Source: DATAYF01 sp036272735 (GTDB lineage: Bacteria > Chloroflexota > Ktedonobacteria > Ktedonobacterales > Ktedonobacteraceae). From it: a stretch of DNA of 7,020 nucleotides. This document shows positions 6,625 through 7,020 of the stretch, piece after piece (the stretch's first letter is position 1; each line of letters begins with the position of its first letter). The DNA lies in assembly GCA_036272735.1 (NCBI GenBank), contig DATAYF010000406.1, positions 1-7,020 on the forward strand, read 5' to 3'. A program made the translations under genes and the position numbers. The notes below the pieces were generated by a model. It worked only from the letters and a program-made list of their open reading frames with translations, was not told the origin of the DNA and searched no databases.

Positions 6625-7020
6625 GAGCGTATGGTTCCTGGAGCCACGCCGTCGGGAATCAAGCCAGGTGGAGAGGAAACGGGAAGAAAGATACTCAATG
6701 TCAAGGCTAAAACGCGTTCCATGCACGATTCTCCACCTGTGAGAAAGAGGTGCATCTTCTCTCTTTTCTCGAACTCAGGTCGAGACCATTGCCACGTTTG
6801 TCGAGACGTGGAGCGACAGCTTCGTCTCTCCGTGCCTCATGACGATCGTCCTCTTGTCATTTACAGAGGTCGTGGCGAGAAAGCCCCGGTCAGTGATGCC
6901 GGGGATGAATCGTCATCTCCTCGGGAGAGTGAGCAACGGGAGAAATCATGCCGTAAGAACTTGTGTTCCTCCAGCCTCTCTGGTAAAATAGACGTACGAT
7001 GATTGGTTTCAGGTGCGAGC
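6625..7020. other. Region after the recombinase: no intact gene, small hairpins
   Basis: No intact coding sequence is supported. CCACGT (6792-6797) pairs with ACGTGG (6806-6811). GACGATCGTC (6841-6850) is a perfect palindrome. CCCCGG (6884-6889) pairs with CCGGGG (6899-6904) around a 9-base loop. None is followed by a T-run. The hairpins fall within a coding-like remnant listed separately, so they may be chance products of GC-rich codons. Confidence 0.4.
6743..6991 (+). pseudogene. Coding-like remnant, possibly a transposase N-terminus
   Basis: One forward frame is open from 6743 to TAG 6989-6991. From about 6776 to 6880 its third codon positions are mostly G or C, unlike the other forward frames. 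It reads TIATFVETWSDSFVSPCLMT, then IVLLSFTEVVARKPRSVMP and GMNRHLLGRVSNGRN. A hydrophobic helix followed by ARK.RSV recalls the start of some long DDE transposases, but I do not recognise a family with confidence. No ATG, GTG or TTG start precedes the core, the third-position bias fades after about 6930, and DDWFQVRA follows the stop in another frame. A decayed fragment fits best. Confidence 0.3.

Noticed and set aside
6631..7002. 123-codon open frame at the right end
   Set aside because: Its third-position base use and composition are poor, and the frame at 6743-6991 is the more coding-like one.

Overview
The window looks like an accessory, transposon-scarred stretch of a bacterial chromosome of moderate GC content. 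The mix of a large DDE transposase, a Xer-like recombinase relic, an AraC/PhyH cassette and a decayed soil-type alpha/beta hydrolase resembles Ktedonobacteria (Chloroflexota). That placement rests on recall of similar proteins, not on a marker gene. No tRNA, rRNA or CRISPR array was seen.

Layout. Positions 1-407 hold no supported gene but carry a short repeat. Positions 408-1229 are a decayed alpha/beta hydrolase gene, with an early stop and four reading-frame breaks, that keeps its ribosome binding site and traces of its Ser-Asp-His triad. Positions 1230-1468 carry a perfect 14-bp inverted repeat and a second copy of the 155-172 repeat. Positions 1469-3515 are the only clearly healthy block: an AraC-family regulator on the minus strand, divergent from a two-gene operon of a 96-residue protein and a phytanoyl-CoA dioxygenase-like Fe(II)/2-oxoglutarate enzyme. 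The operon genes overlap by 8 bases. Their shared 174-base intergenic region has direct repeats spaced 21 and 42 bases apart, as expected of AraC-type operators.

From about 3550 onward the window is mobile DNA. A DD(35)E transposase gene (3871-5361) has an intact catalytic core, but its usual-looking C-terminal tail continues in another frame after about 5272. A strong hairpin (5529-5581) follows. Next is a tyrosine recombinase pseudogene (5663-6624), broken by a 13-base tandem duplication and two single-base losses. The last 400 bases hold a coding-like remnant (about 6743-6991) that may be a piece of another transposase, plus small hairpins.

Working view: a small regulated oxygenase cassette, probably acting on an unknown small molecule, sits between a dead hydrolase and a pile of decaying mobile genes. 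No clearly new defence or mobile system is evident. The most promising items are the AraC/small protein/PhyH cassette, the hairpin between the two mobile genes, and the degenerate active-site positions of the recombinase.
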